64,000 nt of DNA from Nocardia exalbida NBRC 100660 (GTDB lineage Bacteria; Actinomycetota; Actinomycetes; Mycobacteriales; Mycobacteriaceae), in assembly GCF_000308575.1 (NCBI RefSeq), contig NZ_BAFZ01000081.1, positions 1-64,000 of the forward strand, given 5' to 3'. Position numbers and translations under genes: made by a program. Below, piece by piece: positions 1 to 8,893 of the stretch (position 1 is its first letter; each line of letters begins with the position of its first letter). Under the pieces are notes generated by a model. It was given only the letters and a program-made list of their open reading frames with translations, searched no databases and was not told the origin of the DNA.

Positions 1-562
1 CCGGACGCGGCGCCACCCTGACGCTGGCCGCCCTGGGCGGGGGCGCCGGGACGCTGCTGCTGCTGCCCGGGACGGGGCCGCCCGGCGTCGGCCGTGGACC
101 GGCCGGAGCGGGGGCGGAACTCGCGGTCGCGCCGGAGGCCGCGGCGGCCTGCGGGGCGACCGATTCCTGAACCGGGGGCTTGGGCGACGGCGCAGGCCCC
201 GGACGCGCGGCGGGACCCGGCTTCACGGCCGGGGATTCGCCGGTGCGCGCGGCGGGAACGACGGTCTCCTGCGCGGTCGGCGCCGGTGTGGGCGTCGACG
301 GACGGGGACCGGGACGCGGGCCACCGCCCGCGGGCTTGGGGGCCGGACGGCCGGACGGGCCGGGACGCGCACCCGACTTGTTGCCGTTCGACGGGGCGGA
401 TTTGGTCGCGAACGACTCACGCAGCCGACGCGCGACGGGAGCTTCCACCGTCGAGGACGCCGACTTCACGAACTCGCCTTGCTCCTTGAGCGTTGCGAGT
501 AGTTCCTTGCTCGTGACACCGAGTTCTTTAGCCAACTCGTGCACGCGGGCCTTGCCTGCCAC
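1..562 (-). CDS. infB: translation initiation factor IF-2, N-terminal part (cut by window edge)
   Basis: IF-2 brings initiator fMet-tRNA to the 30S subunit and drives subunit joining with GTP. Only the first 187 codons lie in the window; the GTPase domain would be to the left. The chosen start is GTG at 562, with GAGGAGAG just upstream. The first residues, VAGKARVHELAKELGVTSKE, are the typical actinobacterial IF2 N-terminal helical domain. After residue ~60 the frame becomes very rich in Pro, Ala, Gly and Arg, which matches the long disordered linker of actinobacterial IF-2. It is the last visible gene of the rimP-nusA-ylxR-infB operon. Confidence is high because start, RBS, N-terminal motif and gene order agree. 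Confidence 0.93.
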   Translation of the reverse strand, partial: MAGKARVHELAKELGVTSKELLATLKEQGEFVKSASSTVEAPVARRLRESFATKSAPSNGNKSGARPGPSGRPAPKPAGGGPRPGPRPSTPTPAPTAQETVVPAARTGESPAVKPGPAARPGPAPSPKPPVQESVAPQAAAASGATASSAPAPAGPRPTPGGPVPGSSSSVPAPPPRAASVRVAPRP

Positions 563-670
563 TGCTCTCCTCACTGAGAGGTCGAGCAGCTCCACCGTTC
601 TGGGGACGGCGGCCCGCACGACCTCGGGTTATCTCCGATGGACGTTCATCGTTGGTACTTCACGGTGTGC

Positions 671-1003
671 TCATGAGTGCTCGTGCCTGTTCTCGAGGTA
701 ATGCTCCAGGGCTGAGATATCCAGATGTCCGGACACTCGTAGTGCTCTGCCGATCGCTCGGCGCCGCTCTGCCGCGCGCAGACAAGCCGAAAGGGGGTGC
801 AGCCAGGCACCCCGTCCGGGAAGTCTGCGCCGCGGATCGGGAACGATCTCGATGACCTGAGAGCCGTCGCCGGCCTCGAGGTCCCGAGCCACGATCCGCA
901 ACAGATCGCCGGCCAGTTCGCGCTTCCGGCACCCGATACACGTCCGCACCGGAGCGGCTCGGCGCTGGGGCGCCGGGTACTGCTCGGTGGTGCGGTCGGG
1001 CAT
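671..1003 (-). CDS. YlxR family (DUF448) RNA-binding protein
   Basis: This is the small protein usually encoded between nusA and infB. YlxR proteins are implicated in nucleic-acid binding and RNase P-related regulation in other bacteria. The visible signature is RTCIGCRKRE near residue 20, followed by a GRGAWLH motif, as in the family. The frame is open back to 1129, where a TTG start would overlap the nusA stop. The ATG at 1003 gives 110 aa, close to the family's usual 90-110 aa, so it is preferred, although no strong ribosome binding site is visible there. The sequence ends LENRHEHS, about 110 bp before infB. Function is by family and position; the start is uncertain. Confidence 0.85.
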   Translation of the reverse strand: MPDRTTEQYPAPQRRAAPVRTCIGCRKRELAGDLLRIVARDLEAGDGSQVIEIVPDPRRRLPGRGAWLHPLSACLRAAERRRAIGRALRVSGHLDISALEHYLENRHEHS

Positions 1004-1125
1004 TGGAGCCGAGGGCTCGGACTGAACCTTCGACCACTCTACCGCTGCCACGCTCGGAACGCCGAACCCCTCCCCCACGGAAGTTACGAACATGTCATCC
1101 CGAGCACTCCGCGAGGGGGCTCCGG

Positions 1126-2154
1126 TCAACTCCGATGCGCCTCCGTTCGCACGGATCCGCCCATGTCAGGGGCGGCGTCGCTGCGGATATCGATGCGCCA
1201 GCCGGTCAGCCGCGCGGCCAGCCGGGCGTTCTGCCCCTCCTTGCCGATCGCCAGGGAAAGCTGGAAATCGGGCACTACGACGCGGGCCGCCCTGGCCTCG
1301 GCGTCGACAATTGTGACCGAAACCACTTTCGACGGCGAGAGGGCATTGCCCACGAAGGTCGCCGGATCCTCGGCGTAGTCGATGATGTCGATCTTCTCGC
1401 CGGCCAGTTCACTCATCACGTTGCGCACGCGTTGCCCCATCGGCCCGATACAGGCGCCCTTGGCGTTGACGCCGGGCACCGTGGTGCGCACGGCGATCTT
1501 GGAACGGTGACCCGCCTCGCGCGCGACGGCCACGATCTCCACCGAGCCGTCGGCGATCTCCGGCACCTCCAGTGCGAACAGGCGCCGCACCAGATTCGGG
1601 TGGGTGCGCGACAGCGTGATCTGCGGCCCGCGCGGACCACGGGAGACACCGACTACGTAGCACTTGATCCGGTCGCCGTGCTCGTAGGTCTCGCCCGGCA
1701 CCTGCTCGGCGGGCGGGATCAGTCCCTCCGTGCCGTGCAGCTCGCTGCCGATGCGCACCACGACGGTGCCGCGGGCGTTGGCGCGCGCGTCGCGCTGCAC
1801 CACGCCGCCGACGATGTCGCCCTCGTGGGTGGAGAATTCGCCGAAGGACTTCTCGTTCTCGGCGTCGCGCAGCCGCTGGAGCACCACCTGCCTGGCGGTG
1901 GTCGCCGCGATCCGGCCGAACCCCTCCGGGGTATCGTCCCATTCGGAGATCACGTTGCCGTCGGCGTCCAGTTCTCGCGCCATCACCCGGACCACGCCGG
2001 TCCGCTGGTTGATGTCGATGCGCGCGTTGGGCTGGTGGCCCTCGGTGTGGCGGTACGCGGTGAGCAGCGCCGACTCGATCGCGGAGATCACGGTCTCGAT
2101 CGAGATCCCCTTGTCGGCGACGATCGCGCGCAGGGCTTCGATTTCGATGTTCAT
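1126..2154 (-). CDS. nusA: transcription termination/antitermination factor NusA
   Basis: NusA binds RNA polymerase and nascent RNA and modulates pausing, termination and antitermination. The 342-aa product starts MNIEIEALRAIVADKG and has the N-terminal RNAP-binding domain (~1-125), an S1 domain (~130-200) and two KH domains. The KH GxxG loops are visible as GPMG and GKEG. It ends soon after KH2, so it lacks the C-terminal acidic repeats of the E. coli protein, as is normal in actinobacteria. Its ATG overlaps the rimP stop in an ATGA arrangement, which implies translational coupling. Length, order and motifs all fit. Confidence 0.97.
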   Translation of the reverse strand: MNIEIEALRAIVADKGISIETVISAIESALLTAYRHTEGHQPNARIDINQRTGVVRVMARELDADGNVISEWDDTPEGFGRIAATTARQVVLQRLRDAENEKSFGEFSTHEGDIVGGVVQRDARANARGTVVVRIGSELHGTEGLIPPAEQVPGETYEHGDRIKCYVVGVSRGPRGPQITLSRTHPNLVRRLFALEVPEIADGSVEIVAVAREAGHRSKIAVRTTVPGVNAKGACIGPMGQRVRNVMSELAGEKIDIIDYAEDPATFVGNALSPSKVVSVTIVDAEARAARVVVPDFQLSLAIGKEGQNARLAARLTGWRIDIRSDAAPDMGGSVRTEAHRS

Positions 2155-2816
2155 TCCACGATCCCTTCGGTCGGCGAATCGGACGCTGTTACGGATTCGG
2201 ACAGTGCATTCGGTGTTCCTGGGTGCTGCGCGGCGTCGTCGATCGCCACCGCGTCTTCCTGGCCCGGAGCGGGCCGCCCCGGAACGACTCCGCCGGCGAG
2301 TTCCAGCTCCCGCGCGCCGGGCGGGGAGAACTCGACTTGGACGACGGCGGTGGCGATGTCGGCGAGCGGGACCGTCACGCGGTGCGGGTCGCGTTTGCCG
2401 CCGAGCACCAGCGCCACCGAGTCACCGGTGAGCGCGCCGACCCTGGCCTCAAAGGTCGCCGACCGCTCCGGCGGCTGCGCGCCTTCGCGCAGCGTGACGC
2501 GCACCTTCCGGCCGCGCGCCCGCCGCCAGTGCCGGTCGGCGGTCAGCGGGCGATCGATGCCGGGGGTGGTGACTTCCAGCAGGTAGGGCGTCTCGCCGAA
2601 CTCCCCCGCGTCGTCCAGCAGCTCCGACAGCTCCGTGCTGAGACTCGCGAGCGCGTCCAGATCGGAGGTGTCGCGATCCACGGTCACCTGCACCCGAGCC
2701 TGCGCGTCCACGCGCGTGCCCGCCGTCGAGATCTCGACGCCCTCGAGGTCGAATCCTCGGCGTTCGACGAGACCAGCTAAGAGCTGGCTCACCCTTTCCT
2801 CGGTCGGCATCGGCAT
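2151..2816 (-). CDS. rimP: ribosome maturation factor RimP
   Basis: RimP assists late 30S subunit maturation. The 221-aa product opens MPMPTEERVSQLLAGLVERR and contains the typical YLLEVTTPGIDRPL segment and the two RimP domains. The last ~40 residues form an Ala/Pro/Asp/Glu-rich tail beyond the usual ~150-180 aa core, probably disordered. It is first in the leftward operon, with a four-base ATGA overlap into nusA. The upstream gap is shared with the divergent gene at 2977 and contains a promoter-like pair. Assignment is secure from motif and context. Confidence 0.95.
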   Translation of the reverse strand: MPMPTEERVSQLLAGLVERRGFDLEGVEISTAGTRVDAQARVQVTVDRDTSDLDALASLSTELSELLDDAGEFGETPYLLEVTTPGIDRPLTADRHWRRARGRKVRVTLREGAQPPERSATFEARVGALTGDSVALVLGGKRDPHRVTVPLADIATAVVQVEFSPPGARELELAGGVVPGRPAPGQEDAVAIDDAAQHPGTPNALSESVTASDSPTEGIVE

Positions 2817-2867
2817 GTGGGCGGCTCCTGGTTCAGTTGTGACGCGGTGGGAAAATTCTCTACCAAA

Positions 2868-2898
2868 GGTCTAGCGTAACGCGCCACGAGAGTGTAAA
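2868..2898 (-). promoter_or_regulatory. candidate promoter of the rimP-nusA-ylxR-infB operon
   Basis: On the minus strand TTTACA (2898-2893) is followed after 17-19 nt by GCTAGA/TAGACC (2875-2868). This resembles a sigma-A type -35/-10 pair and would start transcription about 45 nt before the rimP ATG. It is pattern-based only. Confidence 0.35.
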
Positions 2899-2964
2899 GG
2901 ACCAGTGGTCGAGGAGTACGCACGCCACGACCACCGCTCGTCCGGCGGCGCCCCGTGAGTCTGG

Positions 2965-2977
2965 CACGATGGTGCCG
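2965..2977 (+). promoter_or_regulatory. candidate -10 element of a leaderless transcript
   Basis: CACGAT (2965-2970) is followed by six bases and then the GTG at 2977, exactly where transcription would be expected to begin. The same geometry recurs before other GTG starts in this window, which supports 2977 as the true start of the downstream lipoprotein gene. Confidence 0.35.
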
Positions 2978-3573
2978 TGCCCATCCGCCTTCCCGCCCCG
3001 CCGCGTGCCGGGCGCACTACCGGCATGCCCTCCGACCGGCACGAGCCCCGCGCCGACGCCCTGGATCGTCGCAGCGCGATCCGTCTCGCGGGCGGTGCGA
3101 CGGTGGGCGTGCTCGCCCTCGGCGCCGCGGCGGGCTGCACCGGCGACGACGTGGTCCACGAACCGGATCCCCTTGCCGCACAGGAGGTCGCGGCCCGTGC
3201 CGACGCCGCGGCGGCGACCGCGGCCATCGCCGTCGCACCCGACCGGCACGCCGCCTTGACGGCGATCGCGGCCGAGCGCACCGCGCACGCTGACGCCTTG
3301 CGCTCCGAAATCGACCGCGTCATCGGCGTTTACGCCGACGGCACCAAACCGGCGCACCGCACCCGCGCGAGCGAATCCGGCCCGTCGGCCGTGGCCTCGG
3401 GCAGCGCGGTGCCGCCCAACACCCCGCCGAGCGTCGAGACGCTGCGGGCGCGGCTGACCGAGTCACGGAAATCGGCCGCCGATCTGGCCCGCGCCCTGGA
3501 CGGCTACCGGGCAGGCTTGCTCGCCTCGATCAGCGCGGCCTGCGCGGTGCAGGCGGGGGTGCTGCTGAGATGA
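2977..3573 (+). CDS. Ala-rich putative lipoprotein (Rv2843-like position)
   Basis: A 198-aa protein with a long N-terminal segment, a twin-arginine-like DRRSAIRLAGG stretch, a hydrophobic core (GATVGVLALGAAAG) and a cysteine at residue 54 that could be a lipobox Cys, suggesting Tat export and lipidation. The mature part is Ala/Asp/Glu-rich and helical, with no catalytic motif I can see. It overlaps the downstream DUF4439 gene by ATGA, so the two are made together; the same pair sits between rimP and proS in M. tuberculosis (Rv2843-Rv2844). The GTG start is chosen for its leaderless promoter geometry; an ATG at 3025 would still keep the signal. Function unknown. Confidence 0.8.
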   Translation: MPIRLPAPPRAGRTTGMPSDRHEPRADALDRRSAIRLAGGATVGVLALGAAAGCTGDDVVHEPDPLAAQEVAARADAAAATAAIAVAPDRHAALTAIAAERTAHADALRSEIDRVIGVYADGTKPAHRTRASESGPSAVASGSAVPPNTPPSVETLRARLTESRKSAADLARALDGYRAGLLASISAACAVQAGVLLR

Positions 3574-4004
3574 CCGAAGACGAACGCCAGGCCCTCACCG
3601 ACGCGTTGAACGCCGAATACGGCGCGGTGTACGCCTACGGCGTGATCGCCGCCTACGCCTCACCCGAGCGCGCCAGGCTGGTTGCCGAGCACACCGCCGC
3701 GCACCGCGCCAGGCGCGACACCACCGTGGACACCCTCACGTTGGGCGGCGCGACGGTGCCGCCGCCCGACGCGGCCTACACGGTCCCGTTCCCGGTCACC
3801 GATCCGATCTCGGCCGCGCGGCTGGCCGTCACGGTCGAGTCCGACACCGCCGTCGCCTGGCGGTCGGTGGTCGAACGCGGTGCGTCCATGGCGATCCGGC
3901 GCGCCGGTGTCGACGCGCTCACCGAAGCCGCCGTCCGGCTGGCCACGTGGCAGTCGATCCTCGGCGCCGACCCGCCCACCATCGCGTTCCCCGGCAAGGC
4001 CTGA
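3570..4004 (+). CDS. ferritin-like DUF4439 domain protein
   Basis: A 144-aa all-alpha protein beginning MTEDERQALTDALNAEYGAV. Glutamates and histidines occur in a ferritin-like four-helix pattern (NAEYGAVYAYG, AEHTAAHRARRD). The sequence matches what I know of DUF4439, a ferritin-like family found next to a lipoprotein in actinobacteria. It may bind metal or only share the fold; a complete di-iron ligand set cannot be confirmed by eye. It is translationally coupled (ATGA) to the preceding lipoprotein and is the Rv2844 positional equivalent. It converges on the acyl-CoA dehydrogenase gene, with a hairpin between them. Confidence 0.82.
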   Translation: MTEDERQALTDALNAEYGAVYAYGVIAAYASPERARLVAEHTAAHRARRDTTVDTLTLGGATVPPPDAAYTVPFPVTDPISAARLAVTVESDTAVAWRSVVERGASMAIRRAGVDALTEAAVRLATWQSILGADPPTIAFPGKA

Positions 4005-4040
4005 TCCGGCGCCGACCCGAAGCGCCGCGGGCATTCTCGC

Positions 4041-4061
4041 GGCGAACGGCGAACGGCGAAC
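4041..4061. repeat. three tandem copies of the 7-mer GGCGAAC
   Basis: GGCGAAC is repeated three times without interruption (4041-4047, 4048-4054, 4055-4061) in the intergenic space between two convergent genes. Being in multiples of seven and non-coding, it could vary in copy number by slippage. Confidence 0.8.
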
Positions 4062-4089
4062 GGCGGCCCGGTGCGGTGCCCGGCCGCCG
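4061..4089. terminator. GC-rich hairpin between convergent genes
   Basis: CGGCGGCCCGG (4061-4071) pairs with CCCGGCCGCCG (4079-4089), with one mismatch and a 7-nt loop. Lying between two gene ends, it can serve as a bidirectional terminator. There is no U-tract, as is common in high-GC actinobacteria. Confidence 0.5.
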
Positions 4090-4106
4090 TCGGCTCGACG
4101 CGCGAC

Positions 4107-5858
4107 CTACGGCCGCATCTCGTAGGCGCCGTTGTAGGAGGCCACCTCGGCCCACACCCGGTCGAAGCGCGGGCGGTCGGCGACCGGCGGCCGCAGCGCC
4201 GAGGCCGCCCAGCCCTGCTGGGCGGGGCTGGCCGACGGCTTGCCGTACAGGGATGTGGCGTAGGCGTTGAAATCGCGGACCTGGAAGTCGAAGATCTGGT
4301 CGATCAGGTCGCGATCCAGGCCGGTGATCGCGGCCTGCTCCAGGATCAGCTGGCCGTAGACCACCAGCGAGAACAGGTGGCCGACGGTCAGCATGAAGTC
4401 CAGGTCCTTCTGCTGCCCGGCGTCCGGCGCCGCGGTGGTCAGCAGCGTGCGCAGCGCCTGCGCCTGCTCGTAGAACCGGCCCACGTTCGGGATGTCGGCA
4501 TGCTTGTCGTAGATCGGCGTCCAGTCGGCGAAGCGCACCTTGCCCGCGCCCCGCGCCGGGCCCTGCCGCCAGAAGAACGCGTCGTCGGCCGCGTCCTGCC
4601 GGGTCCCGATCTCCGGGTAGTCCTGCGGGTCGAACAGGTAGTTGGGCATGAACTTCAGGATCTGCCCGACGTTCACGTGCACCGTGCCCTCCAGCCGGGG
4701 CAGCGTGCTGATCAGCCGCTGCACCTCGGCGAAGTAGGTGTTCTTCTCGAATCCCTTGGCGGCCAGCACATCCAGCAGCAACGTCATGACGGTCTCGCCC
4801 TCGGAGGTCACCTTGGACTTCGTCATCGGGTTGAACAGCAGGTACCGGCGGTCCTCCAGGCTCGCGCTGCGGAAGTAGTCGACGGCGCGGTCGCTGAACA
4901 GCTTCATCGCGAGGATGCGCGCGTAGGCGTCGACGAAGTTCGCCCGCACGTGCGGGAAGTCGGTGACCGGGTTGCCGTAGAGGATGCGATTGCCCGCGTG
5001 CGTGATCGCCTCGTAGAACGAGTGCTCGACCATGCCGATCCCGCCGTGGCAGAGGTTGAACTTGCCCACGTTCACGGTGTTGAGCGCCGCGGAGAATGCC
5101 TCGGGCCCCGTGTGCAGGATGTCCTCGGCGCGCACCGGGTAGTTCTCCAAGCGGAAGGTGCTGACATACATCTGCTGGTGCACGACGTTGCCGAGCAGGC
5201 GGTAGTTCTCGTGCCGGGAGTCGGCGGCGAACCAGACGTACGCGTCGGCGCCCTCGAGATCGGCGCGGCGGGAGAACACCGACACCATGCTGGCCACGTT
5301 GCCGTTGCCGATGTAGTACTTCTCGCCGTTGGCGCGGAACAGGATGCCCGCCTCCGCGTCCGCGCTGCCCGGTTCGGTCGGGGTCAGCACCAGGTCGGTG
5401 TTGTAGATGTCGGCGCCGTGGGTCTGCTCGGACAGACCGAACGCCATCACCTCACCGGCGAGCAGGTCGGCGGCGGCACGTTTCTTGGCCGCTTCGTTGT
5501 CGCTCTGCCAGATCGGGCCGAGGCCGAGAATGGTCACCTGCTCGGCGTACCAGTACGCCAGACCGTAGAAGCCGAAGATCTCCGACAGCGCCGCGTTGCG
5601 GGCGGCGTCCCAGCGGCGATTCGGGTCGCCGTCGGCGTAGGCCGCCGGGGTCAGGAAGGTGGCGAACAGCTTCTCCTTCTTCACGAAGTCGAGGAAGTCG
5701 GCCGTCCACACCGCGTTCGCGTCGTCGGCGAGCAGACGCTGTTTACCCCGGCCCTCGAACCACTCGATGGTGGCACGCAGCAGACGCCGCGTCTCCGCGT
5801 CGAACTGCTGCGGGTCATAGCTGGCGGGGTTGAACAACCGCGCGTCGGTGTTTGTCAT
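4107..5858 (-). CDS. acyl-CoA dehydrogenase (FadE-type)
   Basis: A 583-aa flavoprotein-like sequence with acyl-CoA dehydrogenase organisation. It has an N-terminal helical part, a middle segment with GLSEQTHGADIYNT (typical FAD/substrate loop, around residue 140), then a C-terminal helical domain. It would oxidise an acyl-CoA to the enoyl-CoA in beta-oxidation or a related degradative route, passing electrons to ETF. It is longer than the ~390-aa classical enzymes and belongs with the large FadE types of actinobacteria. The catalytic base cannot be assigned by eye. It stands alone, convergent with the DUF4439 gene and downstream of proS on the same strand. Substrate unknown. Confidence 0.85.
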   Translation of the reverse strand: MTNTDARLFNPASYDPQQFDAETRRLLRATIEWFEGRGKQRLLADDANAVWTADFLDFVKKEKLFATFLTPAAYADGDPNRRWDAARNAALSEIFGFYGLAYWYAEQVTILGLGPIWQSDNEAAKKRAAADLLAGEVMAFGLSEQTHGADIYNTDLVLTPTEPGSADAEAGILFRANGEKYYIGNGNVASMVSVFSRRADLEGADAYVWFAADSRHENYRLLGNVVHQQMYVSTFRLENYPVRAEDILHTGPEAFSAALNTVNVGKFNLCHGGIGMVEHSFYEAITHAGNRILYGNPVTDFPHVRANFVDAYARILAMKLFSDRAVDYFRSASLEDRRYLLFNPMTKSKVTSEGETVMTLLLDVLAAKGFEKNTYFAEVQRLISTLPRLEGTVHVNVGQILKFMPNYLFDPQDYPEIGTRQDAADDAFFWRQGPARGAGKVRFADWTPIYDKHADIPNVGRFYEQAQALRTLLTTAAPDAGQQKDLDFMLTVGHLFSLVVYGQLILEQAAITGLDRDLIDQIFDFQVRDFNAYATSLYGKPSASPAQQGWAASALRPPVADRPRFDRVWAEVASYNGAYEMRP

Positions 5859-6003
5859 GCCGGTTAACTTACCAGCGGGTAACAGCAGTCAGGACACGGT
5901 CCGCGGATCTGTGACCAGCGAATTCAGGTTACGGTCGCGTAAGTAATCGCCGCCCGGTCGCGGGGCTGCGAGCGCCTTCCCCTCGGCCTCGCTACTCGAC
6001 AGG

Positions 6004-6038
6004 GAACGGGCCCCGGCGGATTCCGCCGGGAGCCGTTC
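6004..6038 (-). terminator. hairpin after proS
   Basis: CCCGGCGG and CCGCCGGG form an 8-bp stem with a 3-nt loop, and flanking GAACGG/CCGTTC pairs extend it. It begins 8 nt past the proS stop, so it is a likely transcription end. Confidence 0.55.
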
Positions 6039-6045
6039 ACGTCGG

Positions 6046-7803
6046 TCAGCCGCGGACTCTGGCCACCACCGCGTCCACCGCGGACGCGGCGGGCAGTTCC
6101 TCGGTCTCGCCGGTGAAGCGGTCGCGCAGTTCGACCTTGCCCTCGGCCCAGCCGCGGCCGATCACCAGCACCAGCGGCATGCCGAGCAGTTCGGCGTCCT
6201 TGAACTTCACCCCCGGCGAGGCGGTGCGGTCGTCGAAGAGCACGTCCAGGCCCTGAGCGTGCAGGCCCGATACCACCTCTTCGGCGCCCGCGCGAGCGGC
6301 GTCGTCCTTGTTGGCGATGACGACGTGCACGTCGTAGGGCGCGACCGCGGCGGGCCAGCGCAGCCCCTTGTCGTCGTGCTGCTGTTCGGCGATCACCGCC
6401 ACCATGCGGGAGACGCCGACACCGTAGGAGCCCATGGTCAGCCGCACCGGCTTGCCGTTCTCACCGAGCACGTCCACCTCGAACGCGTCGGTGTACTTGT
6501 TGCCGAGCTGGAAGATGTGGCCGATCTCGATGCCGCGGGCCGCCACCAGCGTGCCCCGGCCGTCGGGCGAGGGGTCGCCGTCGCGGACCTCCGCGGCCTC
6601 GATGGTGCCGTCGGGCGTGAAGTCGCGGCCCGCGACCAAGCCGACGACGTGCTTACCCGGTTCGTCGGCGCCGGTGATCCAGCTGGTGCCGGTGCCGACC
6701 CGCGGATCGACCAGATAGCGAACACCGTTGGCCTGCAGCGCCTTCGGGCCGATGTAGCCCTTGACCAGGAACGGATTCTCGGCGAAGTCGGCTTCGGTGA
6801 GCAGCTCCACCTCGGCCGGTTCGACCGAGGCGCCGAGGCGCTTGTCGTCGACCTCGCGGTCACCGGGAATGCCAATGCCGAGGATTTCGGTCTTCCCGTC
6901 CGGGTGACGCAGCTTGACCATGACGTTCTTCAAGGTGTCGGCCGCGGTGACCGGACGACCGTAGCGCTCGGCGATACCGGCGCCGTTGGCCCAGTCCACC
7001 AGCGTCGCGATGGTCGGAGTGTCCGGGGTGTCGTGCACGACGGCCTCCGGCTGTCCTTCGATCGGCAGCGGTTCGGGAGCGGGCGTGACCACCGCCTCCA
7101 CATTGGCCGCGTAGCCGGATTCCGGGCAGCGCACGTAGGTGTCCTCGCCGACCGGGCTGTCGGCCAGGAATTCCTCCGACGCGCTGCCGCCCATCGCGCC
7201 CGAGGTGGCGGCCACGATGACGTACTTGACCCGCAGCCGATCGAAGATGCGCTGGTAGGCCTGGCGGTGCGCGTCGTAGCTGGCCTTGAGGCCGTCCTCG
7301 TCCAGGTCGAACGAGTAGGAGTCCTTCATCACGAACTCGCGCCCGCGCAGGATGCCCGCCCGGGGACGCTCCTCGTCGCGGTACTTGGTCTGGATCTGAT
7401 ACAGCGTGACCGGCAGGTCCTTGTAGGAGCTGTACTCGCCCTTCACGGTGAGGGCGAAGAGCTCCTCGTGGGTGGGGCCGAGCAGGTAGTCCGCGCCCTT
7501 GCGGTCGCGCAGCCGGAACAGGCCGTCGCCGTATTCGGTCCACCGGTTGGTGGTCTCGTACGGTTCGCGCGGCAGCAGCGCGGGTAGCGAGATCTCCTGG
7601 CCGCCGATCGCGTCCATCTCCGCGCGCACCACGTCCTCGACCTTGCGCAGCACGCGCAGGCCCAGCGGCAGCCACGAGTAGACACCCGGGGCGACGCGGC
7701 GCACGTAGCCGGCACGGACCAAGAGTTTGTGGCTCGGCACCTCGGCGTCGGCGGGATCGTCGCGGAGGGTTCGCAGGAACAGGCGGGAGAGGCGGGTGAT
7801 CAC
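6046..7803 (-). CDS. proS: prolyl-tRNA synthetase (bacterial type)
   Basis: ProRS charges tRNA-Pro. From the GTG at 7803 the product is 585 aa and starts VITRLSRLFLRTLRDDPADA, the expected N-terminus. Class II synthetase motifs are visible (GVYSWLPLGLRVLRKVE; RDEERPRAGILRGREFVMKD), then the bacterial insertion editing domain in the middle and the anticodon-binding domain at the C-terminus (PYDVHVVIANKDD). The frame stays open ~90 codons further upstream, but that part is unrelated sequence and overlaps the divergent yaaA gene. It sits between the DUF4439 and efpA loci, as in mycobacteria. High confidence; only the start is inferred. Confidence 0.96.
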   Translation of the reverse strand: MITRLSRLFLRTLRDDPADAEVPSHKLLVRAGYVRRVAPGVYSWLPLGLRVLRKVEDVVRAEMDAIGGQEISLPALLPREPYETTNRWTEYGDGLFRLRDRKGADYLLGPTHEELFALTVKGEYSSYKDLPVTLYQIQTKYRDEERPRAGILRGREFVMKDSYSFDLDEDGLKASYDAHRQAYQRIFDRLRVKYVIVAATSGAMGGSASEEFLADSPVGEDTYVRCPESGYAANVEAVVTPAPEPLPIEGQPEAVVHDTPDTPTIATLVDWANGAGIAERYGRPVTAADTLKNVMVKLRHPDGKTEILGIGIPGDREVDDKRLGASVEPAEVELLTEADFAENPFLVKGYIGPKALQANGVRYLVDPRVGTGTSWITGADEPGKHVVGLVAGRDFTPDGTIEAAEVRDGDPSPDGRGTLVAARGIEIGHIFQLGNKYTDAFEVDVLGENGKPVRLTMGSYGVGVSRMVAVIAEQQHDDKGLRWPAAVAPYDVHVVIANKDDAARAGAEEVVSGLHAQGLDVLFDDRTASPGVKFKDAELLGMPLVLVIGRGWAEGKVELRDRFTGETEELPAASAVDAVVARVRG

Positions 7804-7861
7804 GGAAGCACAGGGTAGTCGCTGGCCGGACGCCGTTCCCAGCGCATTACCGTATTCGTTC

Positions 7862-8605
7862 GTGCTGGTGCTGCTGCCTCCTTCCGAAACCAAGTCCGAT
7901 GGCGGCGCCGGGGCGCCGCTCACCCTGGACTCGCTGGCGATGCCGCAGCTCACGGCGGTCCGCGCACGGCTGATCGAGGAAGTCGTGCGGTTGGCGGCCG
8001 ACCCCGAACGCTCCCGGACCGTCCTGGGGCTCGGCAAGGGGGCCGACGGCGAGATCGCCCGCAACGCCGCGCTGCGCACCTCCCCGACCCGTCCCGCGCT
8101 GGAGCGCTACACCGGCGTCCTCTACGACGCGCTCGACGCCCGCTCGTTCACCAAGGCGCAGCGGGCCAAGGCGTATGCCCGCCTCGGCATCGGCTCCGCC
8201 CTGTTCGGCGCGGTCCGCGCCTGCGATCCGATCCCCGCCTACCGGCTCTCCGGCGGCGCCAAGCTGCCCGGACTGCCGACCCTCTCGGCCGTCTGGCGCG
8301 ACGAGCTGGCCACCGCGCTGCTCACCGAGGCCGCGGGCGAGCCGGTCGTCGACCTCCGCTCGGGCACCTACCAGCAGCTGGGCCGGGTGCCCGGCGCGAT
8401 CACCGCCAACGTGCTCACCGAGCACCCGGACGGGTCGCGCACGGTGGTGAGTCATTTCAACAAGCACCACAAGGGCCTGCTCGCCCGCGCCCTGGTGCTC
8501 ACCAGAGCCGAACCGGCCGACGTCCGCGGTGTCGCGCGAGTGGCGGCCAAGGCCGGGCTGCGCGCCGAGATAGCCTCGCCTACCGAGCTTCTGATCATCA
8601 CCTGA
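7862..8605 (+). CDS. yaaA: YaaA family peroxide-stress protein
   Basis: A 247-aa protein starting VLVLLPPSETKSDGG, the hallmark YaaA N-terminus, with LSGGAKLPGLPTLSAVWR and VVSHFNKHHKGLLARAL further on, both conserved in the family. In E. coli YaaA lowers intracellular iron and limits DNA damage during peroxide stress. The start is the first GTG before the LPPSETK motif; a second GTG lies two codons in. It is divergent from proS with under 60 bp between starts, so promoters must overlap. Family secure; the physiological role here is inferred. Confidence 0.92.
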   Translation: MLVLLPPSETKSDGGAGAPLTLDSLAMPQLTAVRARLIEEVVRLAADPERSRTVLGLGKGADGEIARNAALRTSPTRPALERYTGVLYDALDARSFTKAQRAKAYARLGIGSALFGAVRACDPIPAYRLSGGAKLPGLPTLSAVWRDELATALLTEAAGEPVVDLRSGTYQQLGRVPGAITANVLTEHPDGSRTVVSHFNKHHKGLLARALVLTRAEPADVRGVARVAAKAGLRAEIASPTELLIIT

Positions 8606-8620
8606 CTTCGTCCGGCCGTT

Positions 8621-8638
8621 CGGCGGTGAGCGCCGCCG
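8621..8638 (+). terminator. small hairpin after yaaA
   Basis: CGGCGG (8621-8626) and CCGCCG (8633-8638) flank a 6-nt loop just after the yaaA stop. It is short and weak; a terminator role is possible. The rest of the gap to 8893 shows no gene. Confidence 0.3.
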
Positions 8639-8893
8639 GCTCGGCATCGAGGTCGGCGCGCCGCCGTCTCGTAGCGGCGGCGAGCGGTGGGTGTCCGGAA
8701 CGAGTACGGCTTGGCCCGCCCCGCCGTCGGATCACGGATCGGCAGCTCGGGTGCCCGATTCCGCACCGATCGCCGGAAGACCGGGAAAGGTGTATGCCGG
8801 ACAGTGGTGGTCAGACGGCGTTCTCGCGATGTCACGACCGTAAGCGGTGGAACCCGCGGCACCGCCGATGCTCACCGAGCGAATCGAGGAGAC

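Noticed and set aside
1003..2586. + strand frame opposite nusA/rimP
   Set aside because: Antisense shadow of two conserved genes with no recognisable protein features.
4041..4061. CRISPR array
   Set aside because: Only three contiguous 7-bp repeats with no spacers; nothing else array-like is in the window.
4071..5867. Long + strand frame (598 codons) opposite the acyl-CoA dehydrogenase
   Set aside because: Its translation is rich in His, Gln, Val, Arg and Gly with no domain, and it mirrors the coding gene on the other strand, a known effect in high-GC DNA.
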